Below, piece by piece: positions 45,431 to 53,734 of a stretch of DNA of 64,000 nucleotides. Origin of the DNA: Ferrovibrio sp. MS7 (lineage in GTDB: Bacteria; Pseudomonadota; Alphaproteobacteria; Ferrovibrionales; Ferrovibrionaceae); assembly GCF_038404985.1 (NCBI RefSeq), contig NZ_JBBKBA010000003.1:186001-250000 (forward strand). Direction: 5' to 3'. The notes beneath the pieces are model-generated. The model saw only the letters and a list, made by a program, of their open reading frames with translations. It was not told the origin of the DNA and did not search any database. Each line of letters opens with the position of its first letter. Position 1 is the stretch's first letter. The translations under genes were made by a program, and so were the position numbers.

Positions 45431-46696
45431 TCAATCCATCGGCGGCAGCAGCGCGCCGGTGGTGTCGGCGTCGGTGAGATCGGCATTCACCATCTTGGCA
45501 TCGGTGAGATTGGCATTGCGCAGACGCGCCCGCACCAATCGCGCGTCGATCAGGTTGGCCCCCTTCAACACCGCTTCGGAGAAATCCGCTTCCGTGGCAT
45601 CGACGGCAGCAAGGCTGGCCGACCAGAAGCGACCGATCGGCTTGCCATCGGGACCACGCAGCGGCACCTGGCCGAGCGTGGCACGATGCAGCACGGTCTT
45701 GTGCAGGATGGCGCGCGAGAGATTGACGCCGTTCATCAGCGCGCCGATCAGGTTGGCGCCGGTAAGATCGGCTTCCGAAAGATCGGTCATCACCAGCGTG
45801 GCATTCTGCAGCTTGGCACCGGCCAGCTTCGCACCCTTCATGTTGGCGCCGGAGAGATCCTTGCCGGACAGGTCGATGCGCTCCATCGCCAGGCCGGCAA
45901 GATCGGCGCGCGTGCCTTCGGCACCATCGCTTTTGATCCAGCGTTCATGGTCCTGCAGCATGGTGGCGACGGAATTGCCGAAGCTCGCCACATCGACGAA
46001 CATCTCGGCATCCTTGAAATTCGCCGTATCCATGTCGACGTCTTCAAGCACCGCGCCCTTGAGGTCGGCGCCTTCGAAATTCGCGCCCTCGATCAGCGCC
46101 AGCGACAAATCGGCACCGCGCAGGGAAGCGCCGTTCAGGTTCGCGCCGGCCAGATTGGCCTTGCGCAGATTCACCTTAGAGAGATTGGCCTTGGTCAGGT
46201 TGGCGCCGGAAAGATTGACGCCGACCATATTCGAGCCCGTCAAATTCGAACCACGCAGGTTGGCTTCCGACAGATCGGCGCCCTGGGTGTTGGCCTTCGG
46301 CTTCTTGCCTTCCGCCGTGGGCGCACCGAAGCCGACACCGGACTCAGAGGCCTGCATCAGGGCACCACCGCGGAAATCGACGCCAAGCAGCCGCGCGCCG
46401 GCAAGCTGCGCGCCACGCATCGAGGCGCCGCGCAAATCGGCTTTCGAGAGATCGGCGCGCGAAAGATCGGCGCGCTCGAGATTGGCGGCAAACAGATCGG
46501 CTTCGGACAGGTTCACGTCGCTGAGGATGGCACGCGAGAGATTGGAGCCGGAGAGCTTGGCGGCGCGCAGGTCGGCACCGGAAAAGTCATAGCCTTGCAG
46601 GTCGGCGAGCGAGAGATTGAGCCGAACGCCGCGCGGACGCTTGCCAAGCCACTCTCGGTGGCGGGCCAGCATCCTTTCCACTTCCATCGGATTCAT
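45431..46696 (-). CDS. Pentapeptide repeat protein 2
   Basis: Protein of 421 residues made of A(D/N)LxG repeats. The cap MNPMEVERMLARHREWLGK opens it, and a second cap-like helix (ATMLQDHERWIKSDGAEGTR, about residues 245-265) separates two repeat blocks, the same plan as protein 1 at 12875. A start at 46696 was chosen, with an AG-rich AGAAGAAC site just upstream. No enzymatic motif is seen. The function is unknown; a structural or DNA-mimic role is possible but unsupported. Confidence 0.8.
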   Translation of the reverse strand: MNPMEVERMLARHREWLGKRPRGVRLNLSLADLQGYDFSGADLRAAKLSGSNLSRAILSDVNLSEADLFAANLERADLSRADLSKADLRGASMRGAQLAGARLLGVDFRGGALMQASESGVGFGAPTAEGKKPKANTQGADLSEANLRGSNLTGSNMVGVNLSGANLTKANLSKVNLRKANLAGANLNGASLRGADLSLALIEGANFEGADLKGAVLEDVDMDTANFKDAEMFVDVASFGNSVATMLQDHERWIKSDGAEGTRADLAGLAMERIDLSGKDLSGANMKGAKLAGAKLQNATLVMTDLSEADLTGANLIGALMNGVNLSRAILHKTVLHRATLGQVPLRGPDGKPIGRFWSASLAAVDATEADFSEAVLKGANLIDARLVRARLRNANLTDAKMVNADLTDADTTGALLPPMD

Positions 46697-47062
46697 TTCG
46701 AGTTCTTCTACCCCCAGGGCCGCCAGCGCCCAGCCCCGGCTTCTCCGGGACCTCCGCAACGCTGCATCCTTTACGCGATTTTAGTGCATTTCCGCGCCCG
46801 CGCAATCTTCGCTGTTAACCAAGACACCCCGATCTGGGGCCGGAAAACCGCCCGGACGCCGAATGTCCCAATCCTTTCGCAACAAGCTTAAGAAACGGCA
46901 AATACCACCGCTGCTGATCCCCGCCAATATATCCCCTGACGCGCAGCCGGATGTTACAGCCCGGTTGCATGGCGGCCCGGGGCATGGGCTAATCGGTGCA
47001 ATTGCCGCGAATCGCCGTTCCGAGTCGGGGCGGCCGGCGGCTTCGCACCGATGGGGGATGCC
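46697..47062. other. Intergenic region between pentapeptide protein 2 and the permease
   Basis: A 366-bp region with no convincing gene. A 69-codon frame at 46863-47072 lacks a good start context and family motifs. The 3' part contains the nested hairpin 46994-47050 described separately. Confidence 0.5.
46994..47050 (+). promoter_or_regulatory. Structured leader hairpin before the NCS2 permease
   Basis: CGGTGC (46994-46999) pairs with GCACCG (47045-47050) around nested GCCGC / GCGGC and CGCC / GGCG arms. It ends directly before ATGGGGGATGCC, which contains the ribosome-binding site, so folding could affect translation. Not a recognised riboswitch. Confidence 0.45.
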
Positions 47063-48343
47063 ATGGTCATGACCAACTGGACGGAAAAGAATGGCGGCGT
47101 TATTGCGCCGGATGAGCGCCTGCCCTGGGGGCAGACAGTGGTGGCCGGCCTGCAGCATGTGGTGGCGATGTTCGGCGCCACGGCGCTGGCACCGATCATC
47201 ATGGGCTTCGATCCCAATGTCTCGATCCTGTTTTCCGGCGTCTCGACGCTGATCTTCTTCGTCGTTACCGGCGGCAAGCTGCCGAGCTATCTCGGCTCCA
47301 GTTTCTCCTTCATCGCCGTGGTGATCGCCGCCACCGGCTATGCGGGCAGCGGCCCCAACGCCAATATCGCCGTGGCGCTTGGCGGCATCATCGCCTGCGG
47401 CGCGCTCTATGCCATCATCGGCGCCATCGTCATGGCGGTGGGCCATGCCTGGATCGAGAAGCTGATGCCGCCGGTGGTCACTGGCGCCATCGTCGCCATC
47501 ATCGGCCTCAACCTGGCGCCGATTGCCGTGAAAGGCGTCTCGGCCTCGCAATTCGACATGTGGATCGGCCTGCTCACCGTGGTCGCGGTCGGCCTTGTCG
47601 CCGTGGCAGCACCGGCCAGCCTGCGCCGCCTGCCGATCCTGCTCGGCGGCCTGATCGCCTACCTGTTCTATGTGCTCTGCGCCAATGGCCTCGGCATGGC
47701 CAAGCCGGTGGATTTCTCGGCCATCGCCAACGCCGCCTGGCTCGGCCTGCCGAATTTCACAGCACCCGTGTTCCAGGGCAGCGCCATCGCCCTGATCGCA
47801 CCGGTGGCGGTGATCCTGGTGGCGGAAAATCTCGGCCATGTGAAGGCCATCGGCGTGATGACCGGCCGCAACCTCGATCCCCTGCTCGGTCGCGCCTTCC
47901 TCGGCGACGGCATCGCCACGATGCTTTCCGGCGCGGGCGGCGGCACCGGCATGACCACCTATGCGGAAAACATGGGCGTGATGGCGGTGACCAAGAATTT
48001 CTCTACCGCCTTGTTCGTGGTAGCGGCGGGCTTCGCGCTGCTGCTCGGCTTCTCGCCCAAATTCGGCGCCGTGATCGGCACCATTCCCGGCCCGGTGCTG
48101 GGTGGCCTGGCTTTGGTGGTGTTCGGCCTGATAGCCGCCACGGCTGGGCGCATCTGGGTGGAGAACAAGGTGGACTTCTCGTCCAGCCGCAACCTGATCA
48201 CCGTCGGCGTCGCGCTGGTGGCGGGTGCCGGCGACCTGGCGCTGAAAATCGGCGGCTTCTCGCTCGGCGGCATTGGTACAGCCACCTTCGGCTGCATCAT
48301 CCTCTACCACCTGCTGGCCGGCCTGGAGAAAACGGAAGGCTGA
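47063..48343 (+). CDS. uraA: NCS2-family uracil/xanthine permease
   Basis: Membrane transporter of 426 residues for a nucleobase (uracil, or possibly xanthine). About 14 hydrophobic segments are present; the NCS2 signature is QHVVAMFGATALAPIIMG at the N-terminal end, then SSFSFIAVV and the GAGGGTGMTTYAENMGVMAVT loop with its Glu. GGGGG at 5 nt before ATG 47063 supports this start over 47051 or 47069. The nucleobase cannot be decided by eye. It is a single gene. Confidence 0.88.
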   Translation: MVMTNWTEKNGGVIAPDERLPWGQTVVAGLQHVVAMFGATALAPIIMGFDPNVSILFSGVSTLIFFVVTGGKLPSYLGSSFSFIAVVIAATGYAGSGPNANIAVALGGIIACGALYAIIGAIVMAVGHAWIEKLMPPVVTGAIVAIIGLNLAPIAVKGVSASQFDMWIGLLTVVAVGLVAVAAPASLRRLPILLGGLIAYLFYVLCANGLGMAKPVDFSAIANAAWLGLPNFTAPVFQGSAIALIAPVAVILVAENLGHVKAIGVMTGRNLDPLLGRAFLGDGIATMLSGAGGGTGMTTYAENMGVMAVTKNFSTALFVVAAGFALLLGFSPKFGAVIGTIPGPVLGGLALVVFGLIAATAGRIWVENKVDFSSSRNLITVGVALVAGAGDLALKIGGFSLGGIGTATFGCIILYHLLAGLEKTEG

Positions 48344-48366
48344 GCTAACGGTCCCGCTCGGGCGCT

Positions 48367-48798
48367 TCAGGCGTAGATCGCCACCAGGCGCTCGAGCGAT
48401 TCCGTCCAGCCGCGGGTGTGGCGTGTGGCCGCCTCGGCATCAGCGAACTGGTCATGCTTGAGTGTGATTTCCGTGCCGACCTCAGTGGCGCGGAAACTGA
48501 CCGAAACCCGCGAGATGCGGTCCGGTGTGCTGGCCCAGGCCCAGGAAAACACCAGCTTCTTTTCCGGTACGATCTCGCTGTAGCGGCCTGAAACCTCGTG
48601 CCGCCCGACGCCCGGTTCCTCGATCACGGTGCGGAAGCGTCCGCCAACGCGCAGGTCGGCCTCGGCCTCGACGCAGCTTGTGTGATGCGGCCCCCACCAT
48701 TGCACCAGCATTTCCGGCCGTGTCCAGGCGGCATAGACCAGCGGCGGCGGGGCTTTCACCTCGCGCACCAGGGTCAGGCTCGGGGGAATGGCGTTCAT
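48367..48798 (-). CDS. SRPBCC / AHSA1 domain protein
   Basis: Protein of 143 residues of the SRPBCC (START/Bet v1) superfamily. It opens LVREVKAPPPLVYAAWTRPE, has QWWGPH, the DLRVGGRFR strand and a C-terminal HTRGWTESLERL helix, the AHSA1-like plan. Such proteins bind hydrophobic ligands or act as stress proteins; the ligand here is unknown. It lies 23 nt past the 3' end of tRNA-Arg on the same strand. Confidence 0.88.
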   Translation of the reverse strand: MNAIPPSLTLVREVKAPPPLVYAAWTRPEMLVQWWGPHHTSCVEAEADLRVGGRFRTVIEEPGVGRHEVSGRYSEIVPEKKLVFSWAWASTPDRISRVSVSFRATEVGTEITLKHDQFADAEAATRHTRGWTESLERLVAIYA

Positions 48799-48821
48799 GG
48801 CGGCAGGGGGAAGCTCGAGGT

Positions 48822-48898
48822 TGGCGTGCCCTGGTGGATTCGAACCACCGACCTGCCGCTTAGAAGGCGGCTGCTCTATCCAACTGAGCTAAGGGCAC
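48822..48898 (-). tRNA. tRNA-Arg (anticodon TCT)
   Basis: The minus-strand sequence starts GTGCCCT with T8/A9, has a D arm GCTCAGTTGGATAGAGC, anticodon stem GCCGC/GCGGC with loop CTTCTAA (anticodon TCT at 48864-48862) and TTCGAAT in the T loop. Its acceptor end AGGGCAC pairs with the first seven bases, followed by G and an encoded CCA. Confidence 0.95.
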
Positions 48899-48931
48899 CC
48901 GGAATCAGTCTAGCCCGCGCGCCCTTAAAAA

Positions 48932-49225
48932 TCAGCGCACGCGGTTGTAGGCGTAGTTATCGGCATAGGCGCGGCGCGCCAGGATTCTTTCGTGCGGCTC
49001 TTCCACTTCAAAGGCGATGCCGCGCTTCTCGGCATAGGCAATCGCCAATTCCTTGCTGTCGAATTTCAGCACCAACTGGCCGAGCGTGGTGGTGGAGCCG
49101 GTCCAGCCCATCAGCGGCTCGACGAAGCGGTTGCCGGCAGCATCATATTCCAGCACCCACTGCTTGGTCTTGGCACGACCGGACTGCATGGCCGTCTTGG
49201 CCGGCTGATAGATGCGCGCAAGCAT
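48932..49225 (-). CDS. ETC complex I subunit (NDUFS4-like)
   Basis: Protein of 97 residues matching the NADH:ubiquinone oxidoreductase accessory subunit NDUFS4 (18 kDa). Key segments are RIYQPAKTAMQSGRAKTKQW, then GWTGSTTTLGQLVLKF and the AIAYAEKRGIAFEV end. Only Alphaproteobacteria and mitochondria have this subunit, which supports the taxonomic placement. It sits between two tRNA genes on the same strand. Confidence 0.93.
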   Translation of the reverse strand: MLARIYQPAKTAMQSGRAKTKQWVLEYDAAGNRFVEPLMGWTGSTTTLGQLVLKFDSKELAIAYAEKRGIAFEVEEPHERILARRAYADNYAYNRVR

Positions 49226-49267
49226 GGCGAACCTCTTGTCGATTCAGGCAAATATGCCCGGTATGGC

Positions 49268-49344
49268 TGGTCGGGGCGAGAGGATTTGAACCTCCGGCTT
49301 CCTGCTCCCAAAGCAGGCGCTCTACCAGGCTGAGCTACACCCCG
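49268..49344 (-). tRNA. tRNA-Pro (anticodon TGG)
   Basis: The minus-strand gene starts CGGGGTG with T8/A9, D arm GCTCAGCCTGGTAGAGC, anticodon stem CCTGC/GCAGG with loop TTTGGGA (anticodon TGG at 49310-49308), and TTCAAAT in the T loop. The acceptor end CGCCCCG pairs with the start (one G-T pair), followed by A and encoded CCA. Confidence 0.95.
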
Positions 49345-49410
49345 CAATCGCGCCGGTTATTAGCATGCCGCCCGGGCCTCGGACTAGCCTTTCCGGCCAG
49401 GGCTTTAAGC

Positions 49411-49893
49411 TCAGGGCTTCCGGCCGAAAATGGCATGGTCGACCTTGTCGCCCGGCTTGATGCCGAGGCGCGAGGCGGTGCCGCCATTCACTTCCAGCAC
49501 CGCCCGCACCGGGCCGGCGGAGTTGATGCTGGTCTCGTCATGGGGGATGGCGCGCTGGTGGATATTGAGGATCGTGCCATCGGCCTTGATGAAGATCATG
49601 TCGAGCGGAATCAGGGTGTTGCGCATCCAGAAGGAGGCCGGCTGCTCGGTGAAGAAGTCGAACAGCATGCCAGCATCGGGCGCCATCTGGGTGCGGAACA
49701 TCATGCCCCGGCTGCGGCTGGCATCGGTGTTCGCCAGCTCAACACGGAATTTCTTCGGCCCGGCCGCCGTGTTGATCACCAAATCAGAGACCGGCAGGCC
49801 GGTTTGCGGCTGCGCCCAGGCGTCACCCTGGCCTGCCTGGCCACTCAGCAGGGCCAACACAAGAGTTAAAGCAAGAAAACAACGACGCAGCAT
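49411..49893 (-). CDS. DUF192 family protein
   Basis: Exported protein of 160 residues. The Sec signal (MLRRCFLALTLVLALLSGQA) ends around residue 27, and the DUF192 core shows ELANTDASRSRGMMFR and FWMRNTLIPLDMIFI. The family has no known reaction. GAGGGGATT precedes ATG 49893, which fixes the start. It follows the deacetylase gene by 7 nt and is in the same operon. tRNA-Pro lies 66 bp further downstream, beyond its stop. Confidence 0.9.
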   Translation of the reverse strand: MLRRCFLALTLVLALLSGQAGQGDAWAQPQTGLPVSDLVINTAAGPKKFRVELANTDASRSRGMMFRTQMAPDAGMLFDFFTEQPASFWMRNTLIPLDMIFIKADGTILNIHQRAIPHDETSINSAGPVRAVLEVNGGTASRLGIKPGDKVDHAIFGRKP

Positions 49894-49900
49894 AATCCCC

Positions 49901-51052
49901 TCATATACCGATGCTTTTAGCCCCGACACTTTTAGCCTGGGCGGCGAGCGCCCTCACCTCGTCCCGTAGCCCGCCCGGGCGTGGTGCATCCGCCAGCGTG
50001 GTGAACCAGCTATCCGGCGGATTACGTCCGGTCGAATGGTTCCAACTCAAACTGCGCAGCAGGCTTTCCGCCGCCGCCGGCAGCCGGTCAGGTATTTCCT
50101 GGCCGCTCAAGCCGGCCCAGATGCCGCTCCAGCAACGCGCCACCGACCAGGGATTATAGCCGCCGCCCCCCGTGACCAACAGCCGGGGCGCCAGGCCCTT
50201 GAGCGCCGCCACTGCCTGCCACAAAGCCCGGTTGGAAAGCTGCTGCTTGCCCAGGGGATCCTCGGCCAGGGCATCGGCGCCGCACTGGATCAGCAGGGCA
50301 TCGGGCCGGAACCCGGCGACCAGCGGCACAATCGCCTCGGCCACCAGATGCGCCATCTCGGTGTCGTTCATGCCTGGCGGCACCGGGAAATTGAACAGGT
50401 TGCCAAGGCCATGGTCCTCGGCGGCGCCGGAACGCGGCCAGCGCCCGGCCTCGTGCACCGAGATGAACAGCACGCGCGGATCGTCGCGGAAGGCTTCTTC
50501 CACGCCATCGCCGTGATGCACGTCGAGATCGACATAGGCCACCCGTTCAAGGCCACCATCGAGCAAGGCCAGGATCGCCACCACGGCATCGTTGAAATAG
50601 CAGAAGCCGGAAGCCTGCGCGCGGCGGCCATGATGGGTGCCGCCGCCAGGGCTGTAGATGATGCCGGGTTGCTGCAACAGGCGCCGTGCCGCCATCAGGC
50701 TGGCGCCGACGCCGGTGGCCGGACGGCGGAACATGGTGCCGTAGATCGGATTGCCGCCGCGCCCGAGATTATAACGGACCGACTCATCCTCCGGGATCGC
50801 CAGCACCCGCTCGGCGCGCTGCACGGCGGCGACGTAATCCGGCGCGTGGTAGCGCGTCAGTTCCTCCGGCGTCGCCGGGCGGCTTTCGGCATAATTCGCC
50901 GCCTCCACCCAGCCGAGCGTGCGGCACAGATCCATCACCGTCGAGACGCGCGGGATCGACAGCGGGTGTTTTCCACCCAGGCTGGAATGGCGGTAGATCT
51001 CGTTGCCGATGAACAGGGGCTGGCTCACCCCCTTAATGTAGCGAGCCGGCAT
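49901..51052 (-). CDS. Histone deacetylase family protein (AcuC/HDAC-like)
   Basis: Arginase-fold zinc deacetylase of 383 residues. Motifs in order are SPGGGTHHGRRAQASGF (active-site histidines), YVDLDVHHGDG (metal-binding Asp and His), QCGADALAEDPLG (second metal Asp) and TGGGGYNPW. Bacterial relatives remove acetyl groups from polyamines, acetyl-CoA synthetase or proteins; the target is not evident. It is divergent from the TPP riboswitch promoter, whose -35 region nearly touches this start codon. DUF192 follows. Confidence 0.92.
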   Translation of the reverse strand: MPARYIKGVSQPLFIGNEIYRHSSLGGKHPLSIPRVSTVMDLCRTLGWVEAANYAESRPATPEELTRYHAPDYVAAVQRAERVLAIPEDESVRYNLGRGGNPIYGTMFRRPATGVGASLMAARRLLQQPGIIYSPGGGTHHGRRAQASGFCYFNDAVVAILALLDGGLERVAYVDLDVHHGDGVEEAFRDDPRVLFISVHEAGRWPRSGAAEDHGLGNLFNFPVPPGMNDTEMAHLVAEAIVPLVAGFRPDALLIQCGADALAEDPLGKQQLSNRALWQAVAALKGLAPRLLVTGGGGYNPWSVARCWSGIWAGLSGQEIPDRLPAAAESLLRSLSWNHSTGRNPPDSWFTTLADAPRPGGLRDEVRALAAQAKSVGAKSIGI

Positions 51053-51055
51053 CGG

Positions 51056-51083
51056 TTGCCTAGAGGGGCGCGTCGGCTATACT
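51056..51083 (+). promoter_or_regulatory. Candidate promoter of the thiamine-precursor transporter operon
   Basis: TTGCCT (51056-51061) and TATACT (51078-51083) are 16 bp apart; a start near 51090 would place the riboswitch at the very beginning of the transcript. Confidence 0.55.
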
Positions 51084-51092
51084 TAGGCCCAA

Positions 51093-51184
51093 GCCCTGAG
51101 GGGGAGCCGATGGTCGGCTGAGAGGTTCGCGCAAGCGGACGACCCCTCGAACCTGATCCGGGTAATGCCGGCGCAAGGGATTCA
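51093..51184 (+). promoter_or_regulatory. TPP riboswitch (THI element)
   Basis: Conserved blocks occur in order: GGGGGAGCCG and TCGGCTGAGAG (P2 and its loop), a P3 stem, GACCCCTC, GAACCTGATCCGGGTAATG and GCCGGCGCAAGGGA. The 5' CCCT (51094-51097) pairs with AGGG (51176-51179). That AGGG is also the ribosome-binding site for the thiZ-like GTG start at 51190, so binding of thiamine pyrophosphate would block translation. Together with the following ABC transporter genes this is a secure identification. Confidence 0.95.
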
Positions 51185-51189
51185 GCGGC

Positions 51190-51909
51190 GTGCGGCACGA
51201 TACCTTACCCACTTCCGTCCATTCCGATTCCGCCCTGGCCTTTGGCTCCCAGGCGGTGCTGGCGCCTTTTGCGCTTGATCTGGCACCGGGGCGCTGGATC
51301 GCCGTGCTGGGCCAGAGCGGCATTGGCAAGAGCACCATGCTGCGCGCCCTGGCCGGCCTGTTGCCTCAGGCGCGCGTAACGCCGGACCTGCGCGGCTGCA
51401 TCGCCTGGATGGCGCAGACCGACCTGCTGCTGCCCTGGCTGCCACTGGTGGACAATCTCTGCCTCGGCGCCCGCCTGCGCGGCGAGACACCCGATACTGA
51501 ACGCGCCTGTGCGCTGCTCGGTCAGGTCGGCTTGAGTGGCCGGGAAAACTCCCTGCCCGCCACGCTTTCCGGCGGCATGCGCCAGCGCGCGGCTTTGGCC
51601 CGCACGCTGATGGAAGACCGCCCGCTGGTGCTGATGGACGAACCCTTCGCCGCGCTCGACCTCGTCAACAAGCGCAAGCTGCATCAGCTCAGCGCCGAAT
51701 TGCTGGCCGAGCGCTGCGTCATCTTCGTCACCCATGATCCGGCCGAAGCGCTTAGCCTTGCCGACCATGTCTACATCATGGCCGGCACGCCGGCGACCTT
51801 GACGCTGGCCGCCGAGCCGAGCGGCGCCCGCCCGCGCGACGTGCTGGCGCCCGAGCATGTAGCAGCGCTCCGCGCCATCCAGGCCACTTTGCTGGCGGAG
51901 GCCGCATGA
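51190..51909 (+). CDS. thiZ: ABC transporter ATP-binding protein, HMP/thiamine precursor type (ThiZ-like)
   Basis: ATPase of 239 residues with Walker A GQSGIGKST, ABC signature LSGGMRQR, Walker B VLMDEPFAALD and the H-loop VTHDP. It energises import of a thiamine precursor such as hydroxymethylpyrimidine or its formyl-amino form, as inferred from the TPP riboswitch upstream. GTG 51190 is the start; its ribosome-binding AGGGA lies in the 3' P1 strand of the riboswitch. Its last codon overlaps the permease start (ATGA). Confidence 0.9.
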   Translation: MRHDTLPTSVHSDSALAFGSQAVLAPFALDLAPGRWIAVLGQSGIGKSTMLRALAGLLPQARVTPDLRGCIAWMAQTDLLLPWLPLVDNLCLGARLRGETPDTERACALLGQVGLSGRENSLPATLSGGMRQRAALARTLMEDRPLVLMDEPFAALDLVNKRKLHQLSAELLAERCVIFVTHDPAEALSLADHVYIMAGTPATLTLAAEPSGARPRDVLAPEHVAALRAIQATLLAEAA

Positions 51910-52679
51910 GGCCGCTGCTTACGCTCGCCGGGCTGCTGGCTGTATGGGAAGCCGTCGTGCGCGGTTTCGCCATTCCGAGCTACCTGCTGCCGCCGCCCAG
52001 CGCCGTGGCGCAGGCCTTCGTGCTGCATATCGAGATGCTGGCGCGCAATGCCGCCGTCACGGTGGCGGAAATGCTGATCGGGCTGCTGCTCGGCGCGCTG
52101 CTTGGTGCCTCGGCGGCATTGGCCTTGCTGCTTTCAACCCGCGCGCGGCGCTGGCTGCTGCCGCTGCTGGTAGCCAGTCAGGCCGTGCCGGTCTTCGCGC
52201 TGGCGCCTTTGCTGGTGCTGTGGTTCGGCTATGGCCTGGCTTCGAAGGTCGCCATGGCCCTGCTGATCATCTTCTTCCCCGTCGCCGTGACGCTCTACGA
52301 TGGCTTGCGCCGCACCGATCCCGGCCTGCTCGACCTGGCCCGGGTGATGACCGCCGATGCGCGCCAGCACCGCCTGCGCGTGTTGAGCGAGATCCGCCTG
52401 ATGGCGGCGTTGCCCAGCCTGTTCAGCGGCCTCAAGGTTGCGGCCGCCGTGGCACCGATCGGCGCCGTGATCGGCGAATGGGTCGGCGCCTCCGCTGGCT
52501 TGGGCTATGTCATGCTGCAGGCCAATGCGCGGGTGCAGATCGACGTGATGTTCGCCGCCTTGTTCGCGCTCGCGCTCTGCGCCGTATTGCTCTACGCCAT
52601 CGTCGATTATCTCAGCCGCCGCCTGCTGCCCTGGCAGGCCGACAGCCATCTTTCCCTTCGCAGCACCGAGGAATCCTGA
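51906..52679 (+). CDS. thiX: ABC transporter permease, HMP/thiamine precursor type (ThiX-like)
   Basis: Inner-membrane permease of 257 residues with five to six hydrophobic segments. The EAA-type loop reads YDGLRRTDPGLLDLARVMTA, followed by the GEWVGASAGLGYVML segment, as in SsuC/TauC-like permeases. It pairs with the upstream ATPase (4-nt overlap) and the downstream binding protein, and is controlled by the same TPP riboswitch. Confidence 0.9.
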   Translation: MRPLLTLAGLLAVWEAVVRGFAIPSYLLPPPSAVAQAFVLHIEMLARNAAVTVAEMLIGLLLGALLGASAALALLLSTRARRWLLPLLVASQAVPVFALAPLLVLWFGYGLASKVAMALLIIFFPVAVTLYDGLRRTDPGLLDLARVMTADARQHRLRVLSEIRLMAALPSLFSGLKVAAAVAPIGAVIGEWVGASAGLGYVMLQANARVQIDVMFAALFALALCAVLLYAIVDYLSRRLLPWQADSHLSLRSTEES

Positions 52680-52681
52680 TC

Positions 52682-53623
52682 ATGCGCAAAACTCTGATTA
52701 CCACTCTGTTCGGCCTCGGCCTTCTCGCCACGGCGCCGGCACACGCCCATGACAAATTCACCCTGCTGCTGGACTGGTTCGTCAATCCCGACCACGCGCC
52801 CTTCGTGGTCGCCAAGGAAGCCGGCTTCTTCGACCGCCATGAATTGCAGGTCGATCTGATTGCGCCGGCCGATCCCAACGATCCGCCCAAGCTGGTTGCT
52901 GCCGGCAAGGCTGATGCCGCGATCTCGTATCAGCCGCAACTGCATGTGCAGGTCGGCCAGGGCCTGCCGCTGCGCCGCATCGGAACCGTGGTGGCAACAC
53001 CGCTGAACAGCCTTGTTGTACTCGGCAGCGGCCCGGTGAAATCGCTCGCCGATCTCAAGGGCAAGAAGATCGGCTATTCCGTCGGCGGCTTCGAGGATGC
53101 GCTGCTCAAGACCATGCTGGAGGGCTATGGCGTCAAGCTCAGCGACGTGACGCTGGTGAATGTGAATTTCTCGCTCTCGCCGGCGATCTTCGCCGGCCAG
53201 GTCGATGGCGTGATCGGCGCCTTCCGCAATTTCGAACTCAACCAGATGGACATTGCCGGCAAGCCCGGCCGCGCCTTCTATCCCGAAGATCACGGCGTGC
53301 CGCTCTATGACGAACTGATCCTGGTGGCCCATGCCGACAAGTTGAAGGACGCGCGCCTGTCGCGCCTGCTCGACGCGCTGGAGGAAGCCACCGCCTATAT
53401 CCACAACAACCCGGAAAAGAGCTGGCAGCATTTCATCAAGAACAACAAAACCCTGAATGACGAACTCAACCGCCGTGCCTGGCGCGACACGATCCCGCGT
53501 TTCGCCCAAAGCCCGCGCGCACTGGATACGCGCCGCTACGCCCGCTTCGCCGACTACCTGGTGAAACAGGGCATGATCAAGCAGGCTTTGCCGGTTGCAT
53601 CCTACGCGGTGGAACTGCCCTGA
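52682..53623 (+). CDS. thiY: ABC transporter substrate-binding protein, HMP/thiamine precursor type (ThiY-like)
   Basis: Periplasmic binding protein of 313 residues with a Sec signal peptide cleaved near AHA (residue 22). The mature start FTLLLDWFVNPDHAPFVVA resembles ThiY/NMT1-family proteins that bind formyl-aminopyrimidine and related precursors. Later segments are KKIGYSVGGFEDALL and HGVPLYDELIL. GAGGAATCCTGATC precedes its ATG. It completes the TPP-controlled transporter; the thiamine biosynthesis genes lie outside the window. Confidence 0.9.
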   Translation: MRKTLITTLFGLGLLATAPAHAHDKFTLLLDWFVNPDHAPFVVAKEAGFFDRHELQVDLIAPADPNDPPKLVAAGKADAAISYQPQLHVQVGQGLPLRRIGTVVATPLNSLVVLGSGPVKSLADLKGKKIGYSVGGFEDALLKTMLEGYGVKLSDVTLVNVNFSLSPAIFAGQVDGVIGAFRNFELNQMDIAGKPGRAFYPEDHGVPLYDELILVAHADKLKDARLSRLLDALEEATAYIHNNPEKSWQHFIKNNKTLNDELNRRAWRDTIPRFAQSPRALDTRRYARFADYLVKQGMIKQALPVASYAVELP

Positions 53624-53690
53624 TTGCTGCGTTTAAAGTATTTTTCAGATAGGGCAATGGCACTTACTCAACCAAAAGCATGGGGAAATA

Positions 53691-53734
53691 ATCGTAAAAG
53701 ACGATAAATCGCTTTCCAATGCAATAGAAAGCGA
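53691..53734 (+). other. Two short hairpins upstream of PAS_5 protein 2
   Basis: ATCGT (53691-53695) pairs with ACGAT (53701-53705), and TCGCTTTC (53709-53716) pairs with GAAAGCGA (53727-53734). Both are perfect, in an AT-rich leader of about 180 bp. They could be part of the thiY mRNA end or of control of the following gene. Neither has a T-run. Confidence 0.5.

Noticed and set aside
46863-47072. Small frame of 69 codons before the permease
   Set aside because: No ribosome-binding site, no family motif and overlap with the permease leader hairpin.
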